Assembly (NCBI GenBank): GCA_027563935.2
Contig: CM050451.1
Span: 28,163,565 to 28,227,564, forward strand
Length of the DNA: 64,000 nucleotides
From: Costus lasius
Taxonomy: Eukaryota; Streptophyta; Magnoliopsida; Zingiberales; Costaceae
Reading direction: 5' to 3'
Part shown: positions 57,687 through 64,000 of the stretch, piece by piece
Layout of the letters: each line of letters opens with the position of its first letter
Numbering within the stretch: position 1 is the first letter of the stretch
Translations under genes and position numbers: made by a program
Notes under the pieces: generated by a model
What the model was told of the DNA's origin: nothing
Seen by the model: only the letters and a program-made list of their open reading frames with translations
The model's database searches: none

Positions 57687-59368
57687 TGTTGGGGTATGCC
57701 CTTAAGGCTAATGTTTGAGGCCTTGGGATTGTATCAGTATCATGTAATAAACTCTTATGTTTATAAAGTCATGGTTGTTATTCAGTTTGTTATATTATCT
57801 GCTGCAATAAGTGTACTTCTGAATAATGTCTCAAAGCTGTTCAGCTGGGCTGACATGCTGTAAAGTCCTTAGTCGAGATATCTTGGTGAACATGAGACAG
57901 CCTTGATATGATTGAGACTAATATGTGCTCTAATCTTATAGGATGCTTCGAGCATGGAATAAGATGTAGACTCATGGGTACATTGGATGTACTGGACAGA
58001 CCCTACTAGGATATTCAATTGGTTGTCACAATATGAATAATCCTTGAATATAACAAGTGGCACATTTCCTCTGACTTGAGATCACTTGTGTTTTCTAAAT
58101 GATGATTGTCATTGTTTTGAGGTAGTTCAATATCATTTGAAACATAATGATTATAGACTATCTTGGATGGTGAGCTTGAATCAGGTTAGGGCACTAGTGA
58201 TAGATATAGGATTGCCGTCTCCTTAATTGGAGTGTAATGTTCTAAAGGGGCCCCCTGGATGAGATGATTGAGAAAGTGTATGGCCATACCCAGGTGACTG
58301 TGTTCATCTGTTTTAATCATGCTCATCATATTGGAACTACAAGCTTGACACGCTTGTCCAATAAGAACATCCAGTGGCAAAGGAAATATGCATGCCTTGT
58401 GAGTTGGATTCACACTTGTGCTGTGATTTGGGTGTAGTCTTGGAAGACTCTTTCCTTTATATCGGGAGACAGTGATGTGTTGCTAGATACCCCTCACTGA
58501 TCGTGATAACGTAAGTTATCGTTACCGACATTTAAAGGAAACCCTTAGGGTCGCACAATTTGATGATATGGCTTACTTAAGTCAGATCGTGCGGACTGAA
58601 TTATTTGGGTTCAGTTTAAAGGGATTTAATCTCTGATTGTGAGTGAGATATGGTCTAATCATGTTTGATTGATTAGGGCTTGAGATCGGTAAGCTTCGAT
58701 CGAGAGAATGGATGCTAGATCAGTGAGATCAGGAGCATCTAGAGATCAACGGTCAGATCAAGAGCCTTAGGGTTTAATGTGATCTGGACTAATTGCTTGG
58801 GTTAATTGGTCTATGAACCAGACCTAGTTGAACCGGCTCATGATATGAGCGCTTGGTTCAAAGAGGGGAGAGGAAAATGCGATTGGTTCATGAGCGCATG
58901 AACACATGATCGCATGAAAGAGTAAGGTTGGCTATTTTTAGCAACCACGCCTCCATGTTTTGGGTAGAGTGCATCTCTTGTCGCCTCACTCCTTTTCCCG
59001 TCGCCTCCTCTCGTGGAAGTTCTTCTTCACGCTTTGGAGAGTCGAGGACTGGGCAAGCAAGACGTTCTTCTTCCCTTCTCACACGAACAAAGACACCAAG
59101 GAACTTTGCTAGCACAAGGTGTACCGAAGGGAGTAAGCGCATAGATCTTCTTGTGTGCGAACCGTTTGGAGGAAAGCGACTTCACTTTCTTCTTCCTAGA
59201 CGCCATCCAACAAATGGCATTGGTATGGTTCTATCTTTTGTATACAATCGATTTAAGTTGATTATATTACATGCATTGAAAAGATCCCAAGAAACCCCCT
59301 TTTCGCTGCTTAAAAATATAACATGCGCCTATCTAGGGTTTCGCCCCCCCTGGATAAGGGAACCTTCA
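57687..59368 (+). repeat. 5' LTR of Copia D
   Basis: 1682 bp, TGTTGGGG...CCTTCA, homologous to the A, C and S LTRs. GTATGGCCATAC at 58278-58289. Confidence 0.93.
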
Positions 59369-59370
59369 AT

Positions 59371-59382
59371 TGGTATCAGAGC
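59371..59382 (+). other. Primer binding site of Copia D
   Basis: TGGTATCAGAGC, two bases after the LTR; initiator-Met-tRNA type. Confidence 0.92.
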
Positions 59383-60823
59383 CGGTTGTTTGCATGTTTC
59401 TATGATTGCTTAAGACTTTGTGATCCATATATGCGAAAGTATGAGTATGCTTAGATCTATAACATGCGCATATTAGATGTTTCATGCGAAAAATATTTCA
59501 TGTTACATTTTTATGTTGGCGCATGTTCTTGGCGCTTGTTTCATTGTGTTTTCAAAACAAAACTTGCGCGACTCTCATTAGATCTAAGAGGCGCCTGCTT
59601 TAAACCCTTAGACGGGTTATTAGGGTTGAAGTCATCCCCTAGGTTAGATCCAAACAGTCTGATCAGACTATCTGACAGCCTTGATGGGTCGACCAGATAG
59701 CATCTGTGCGCAAGCACGAGATGGCTATAGGTCGACTGCAGACAGGCGTGTAGCGATGTCTGATTGAGACGACTAGTGAACACACATGAGTTAGGCCCGG
59801 GGTCACACCCGCTTGCCAGAACTCATGAGGGTTGTTCAGCCCTGGCGCATGCATGGTTAACCATTAGGTCGACTCAAGTCAGTTACGACTTGGTGCATGC
59901 AAGGGCAATGGATCTGACTAGGTTTGATGAGTGGATCCCTTGTAATGGACCGTCGTAAGGCAGCAGGGCAAATAAGGAAATTAAAATTGATGCCAATGGG
60001 TTTTTTCAAAAATTTATTTTCTTATTGGATCACATGCTGATTAGATGCCATATGTATGTTTATTTAATCTTATGTGGGCTGCCCGTTTAATGTGTGCTGT
60101 GCTGGGGCCTGCGTGCCTGGAATTTTATTGTAAATTAATTATTATTTTTGTGATCTGCGAATCACAGTTTAATTAATTTATAAAATGTAATTGACCTGCG
60201 AATCACAGTTTAATTAATTTATAAAATATCAAGCTCGTAAGCCTTCTGACGCGAAACCTCACTGTTCTGACTATCGTTGGAGCCGTGTTGTACCCACTCA
60301 GTGGGCACGTCCATCTATCTTCAGACGGTGCCGGATTACACCTGCGTGTTACAGAGAAGGGATTTATCGCTTCTCGTTGCTCAGCATAGCACGTGGTGGT
60401 CCAGGGAGTAGGTCGGGTCAGCTTGACCATGTAGGCTACATATGTGGCGCATATGGTAGCACATGGAGGCAGCCATCTGTGGGGTCAAAGATTGTGTTGT
60501 ACCAACTCAGTTGGCACAGTCTGCTGGATTGCCCAGATGAAGGGGAATCGCACGGGTTGGCGATTGGCAGGGATTGCCTACCAGAGATTAGTGCTTGTAC
60601 TCTCTGTGCATCTTATCTCGCCTGAACGGGACGCGGAGACCAAGTATGAAATCTGGATCCCATCTCACTAAAAGAGTTCTACTCTTTCGGGCTGTTTTGC
60701 TGGATTTTTCAGCCAGATAAAATAGTGAGAAAAAGAATCATTCTTAAGTCCTGATTGATTCTTAACATTGATACTGACCTTGCTGTTCTTGCATTGTTGT
60801 AGATACCTGCAGCAACGAACACC
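59383..60823 (+). other. 5' leader of Copia D with three bulged hairpins
   Basis: Noncoding. Hairpins at 60284-60309, 60493-60518 and 60602-60638. The intron-like segment is 60725-60802. A ~45-bp tandem duplication (CTGCGAATCACAGTTTAATT) lies at about 60145-60228. It lacks ~400 bp of leader present in A. Confidence 0.8.
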
Positions 60824-61615
60824 ATGAGCTTCAATGTGCGATCCCTACTGGAAAGGGAGAAGTTTGCTGGGCCGAACTTCTCAGACTGGTACGGACACCT
60901 TAAGATTGTTCTTAAGGCAGAGAGGAAACTGTATGTCCTCGAGACGGCTATACCGCCTCAACCCGCTCCGAACGCCGCAAGGGCAGTTCGGGAAGCTTAT
61001 GAAAAGCACGTCAATGATAGCATTGATGTCGCTTGCCTGATGCTAGCGTCTATGACGCCACCGCTGCAGCGTCAGCATGAGGATATGTCTGCTATACAAA
61101 TTATAGCAAACCTCAAGATGCTGTATGCTGCACAGGCGAGGACAGAACGCTATAATCTGACAAAGCTTTTCTTTCAGAGCAAACTGGCTGAAGGGAGCCC
61201 AGTGGGAGCTCACGTGCTCAAGATGATTGGGCACAAGGAGGCTCTAGAGAAACTGGGGCATACCATCAATTAGGAGCTTGCTGTAGACATTATTCTGCAG
61301 TCTCTCCCGCCCTCTTTCGATGCGTTCATCATTAACTTTAATATGAACAAAATAGACTGTACTCCGGCAGAGCTGCTGAATATGCTCTTGACTACTGAGG
61401 AGACTCTGAAGGGAAAGCCTTCGACCTCTGTCTTAATGGTTCCTTCTAGGAACAAGAAGAAGGGGAAGAAGGGCAAGGCCCCCGTCAAGAGTTACAGCAA
61501 GGCTCTGAAGCAAAAAGTTAAGCGGTCAAAGGAATACAGATGTTTCCACTGTGGCCAGCTGGGTCACTGGAAAAGGGACTGTAAAGCGCTCCAAGGAGAC
61601 AAGAGGGGAAGCATC
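60824..61615 (+). pseudogene. Copia D gag
   Basis: MSFNVRSLLEREKFAGPNFSDWYGHL start shared with A. UBN2-type helical gag domain, then a Lys-rich linker and an intact zinc knuckle CFHCGQLGHWKRDC (61541-61582). TAG at 61271-61273 replaces CAG of A (ATCAGG to ATTAGG), leaving a 149-residue N-terminal product. The frame continues without shift into protease. The ATG is chosen because it follows the conserved leader and matches A. Confidence 0.93.
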
Positions 61616-63235
61616 GCTTCTGGCTCAGGTATATACGTGACGGAAGTCATGGTTTCATCTTCTTCTATTTCATGGGTGTTGGACACTGCATGTGGAGTTC
61701 ACATTTGTTCAAATGTACAGGAACTCAAGAGAAGAAGGCAGGTGGGACAGCATGAGGTGGACCTACGAGTTGGAAACGGGGCACGGGTTGCTGCTGTTGC
61801 TGTAGGAGACTATTTCATCTCTTTACCATCTGGACTTGTATTGGAACTAGACAATTGTTACTTTGTTCCCAGCATTACTAAAAATATTATCTCCATTCCT
61901 GCTCTTGTCAGGAAGGGGTTTTCCTTTGAATGCAATATTTCAAAGTGTGTTCTTTCTTTAGATAATATTGTTTATGCTACTGGTTCAATTAACAATGGGT
62001 TATTCATGTTGGACATGGAATGTTCTATACAAAACATTGATAATAAGAAAGCCAAGTATGATGATGATAGCACCTTGCTATGGCATAGTCGTTTAGGCCA
62101 TATTAACAAGAAGCGCATTAAGCGGTTGCATGATTATGGACTGCTGGGATCATTCTCCTATGAGGAGATTGATACATGCAAGGCTTGTTTAATGGGTAAA
62201 ATGACGAAGTCACCTTTTCCTAACAAAGGTCAAAGGGCTTCAGGTTTACTTGACCTTATACACAGTGATGTGTGTGGGCCATTTAGTAAACATGCCAGAG
62301 GTGGCTATCTGTACTTCATAACCTTTACTGATGATTTCAGTAGATATGGGTATGTCTATCTTATGAGACACAAAAGTGAATCTTTTGACAAGTTCAAAGA
62401 GTTCAAGAATGAAGTACAGAATCAGCTTGGCCGAAATATCAAGGCACTTCGTTCTGATCGAGGTGGAGAATACTTGAGTCATGCGTTTACTGACTATCTG
62501 AAGGAGTGTGGGATTATCTCACAGCTCACTCCGCCAGGAACACCGCAATGGAATGGTGTGTCCGAGAGGAGAAATAGAATGTTACTTGATATGGTTCGTT
62601 CTATGATGAGTCAGGCTACTCTTCCATATTCCTTTTGGGGATTTGCACTGGAAACAGCTGCAAAGGTACTAAACCGAGTGCCATCCAAGGCAGTTTCTAA
62701 GACGCCATATGAGTTATGGTATGGGAAACAGCCGAGCTTGACATTTATCAGGATCTGGGGCTGCGAGGCTTATGTCAAAAAGCTCGCCTCTGGGAAACTA
62801 GAGAGCAGATCTGACAAATGTATCTTTGTCGGTTACCCTAAGGAAACTAAGGGTTATTATTTCTACGATCCCAAAGAGAACAAGGTATTTGTTGCTCGGA
62901 CGGCCATATTTCTTGAGAAGGAGTTTCTTCTGCAAGAGGCCAGTGGGAGAGAAATAAAGCTGGATGAGAATCCAGAGGAAGGACAAAGTAGTCAAGCACA
63001 GTTGGATGAGCCTGAGCCAGTGGATCAGGTTACTGAACAACCTGAGGCTCAGATATCACAGGAACCGCGAAGATCGGGAAGGATCCGTCGACAGCCTGAG
63101 CGCTATGACGGAGTCTACATCATTGATAATGATGAACCCCTCACTTATGCGGATGCGGTCAGTGGACCGGAGTCAGCGAGATGGCTTAAAGCTATGCGAG
63201 CCGAGATGGACTCCATGTCAGATAACCAAGTCTAG
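61616..63235 (+). pseudogene. Copia D protease-integrase region
   Basis: Same frame as gag. Protease SWVLDTACGVHICSN, with DTA as in A. Zinc site HSRLGH...CKACLMGK. Integrase core Asp (LIHSDVCGPF), Asp (RSDRGGEY), Glu (GVSERRNR). Basic linker RRSGRIRRQPERY. Ends at TAG 63233-63235, where A and C have TGG (CTGG to CTAG), just before RT. Everything up to that stop is intact after the gag TAG, making this the longest uninterrupted copia stretch in the window (630 codons from 61343). Confidence 0.94.
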
Positions 63236-64000
63236 GATTTGGTTGATCCGCCTCCGGGAGTAATCCCTATAGGCTGCAAATGGATCTTCAAGAAGAAGAT
63301 TGACATGGATGGTAACGTGGTTACCTATAAAGGCAGGCTAGTTGCGAAAGGTTTCAAACAAATCTACGGGATAGATTATGATGAAACTTTCTCACCTGTA
63401 GCCATGTTTAAGTCTATTCGGATTCTTTTCGCGATAGCAGCATATTACGATTATGAGATCTGGCATATGGATGTGAAGACACCTTTCCTTAATGGAAATC
63501 CGGAAGAGGATGTGTATATGACACAACCTGAAGGTTTCACTAATCCATCAGATCGTCATAAAATATGCAAATTAAAGAAGTCTATTTATGGACTTAAACA
63601 AGCATCGAGAAGCTGGAATATTCGTTTTGATGAATCAGTCAGTGAATTTGGTTTCATCAAGAACGAGGATGACCCGTGTGTATATAAGAGGTTTAGTGGG
63701 AGCGTGATTACTTTCCTAGTCCTCTACGTCGATGACATCTTGATCATTGGAAATGATATTCCTGAAATGCATGCGGTTAAGGCATGGTTAAGGAAATGTT
63801 TCCAGATGAAAGATTTAGGAGAAGCAGCCTATGTATTAGGTGTGAAGATCTACAGGGATAGATCTAAGAGGCTTCTCGGGCTGTGCCAGAGTACTTACAT
63901 CGATAAAGTCCTGGAAATATTTCATTTAGAGAATTCTAAAAGAGGATATCTTCCAGTCAGACATGGTCTGAATCTTTCGAAGAGTCAGTGTCCACAAACA
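63236..64000 (+). pseudogene. Copia D reverse transcriptase, cut by window end
   Basis: Continues the D frame for 255 codons: [20 protein letters not shown], catalytic YVDD intact (63725-63736), FQMKDLGEAAYVLGVKIYRD. Some conserved positions differ from A and C (for example WHMDVKTPFLNGN for [12 protein letters not shown]). Runs off the window inside RT. Confidence 0.93.

Larger units (their letters stand above)
57687..64000 (+). mobile_element. Copia element D, 5' part
   Basis: Ty1/copia of the A/C family: 5' LTR 57687-59368, PBS 59371, leader, and a gag-pol frame from 60824 to the window end. It sits in the B3 LTR; AGTGT (57682-57686) is the expected TSD. One continuous frame with only two TAG codons. 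The RNase H end, PPT and 3' LTR lie beyond the window. Confidence 0.94.

Overview
This window is plant nuclear DNA and consists, as far as I can see, entirely of LTR retrotransposons nested inside one another. Plant hallmarks are Ty1/copia and Ty3/gypsy elements with initiator-Met-tRNA primer binding sites, 1.5-1.8 kb TG...CA LTRs, 5-bp target-site duplications (TSDs), and stop codons that mostly look like C-to-T decay of methylated DNA. I found no host gene, tRNA, rRNA or CRISPR array. The species cannot be fixed; a gene-poor, probably pericentromeric, angiosperm region fits.

Layout, with the names used below. Copia C (+) enters from the left (1-858, resumes 9946, ends with its 3' LTR at 12285) and is split by Copia A (-, 859-9945, TSD TTGTG). 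C sits inside the 5' LTR of B1, a copia-type element with gag and a collapsed pol (+, 12286-55950). B1 is further split by K (-, 14733-21302, TSD CCATT), a non-autonomous gypsy-like element with one intact 503-codon ORF, and by G (+, 21565-52818), an Athila/Tat-type gypsy. G is itself split by T (+ gypsy, 24993-32895, TSD ATGTT), by B2 (-, same family as B1, 33912-44282, TSD TCCTA) and by H (44799-49143, TSD AAATG), a 4.3-kb LTR-type insertion. B2 carries the solo copia LTR S (42297-44000, TSD ATATA) in its 5' LTR. After B1 comes G2 (55951-57110), an older relative of G. It is interrupted by a B-family LTR, B3 (57111-57686), which is cut by Copia D (+, 57687 to the window end). The deepest chain is B1 > G > B2 > S.

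Relations: A, C, D and S are one copia family. B1, B2 and B3 are a sister copia family, with a similar gag, a similar polypurine tract, a shared palindromic LTR core and shared bulged hairpins in the 5' leader. K and T share the first 14 bases of their LTRs and the same 12-base primer binding site, so K may use T-type proteins. All gag-pol frames visible in this window are broken; the only long intact ORF of note is K's. The most novel-looking signals are the K ORF and its T link, the covarying leader hairpins with an adjacent 77-78 nt intron-like segment, the T pol frame running about 250 codons into its 3' LTR through 22-residue repeats, and the 72-bp palindromic repeats in G-type LTRs.
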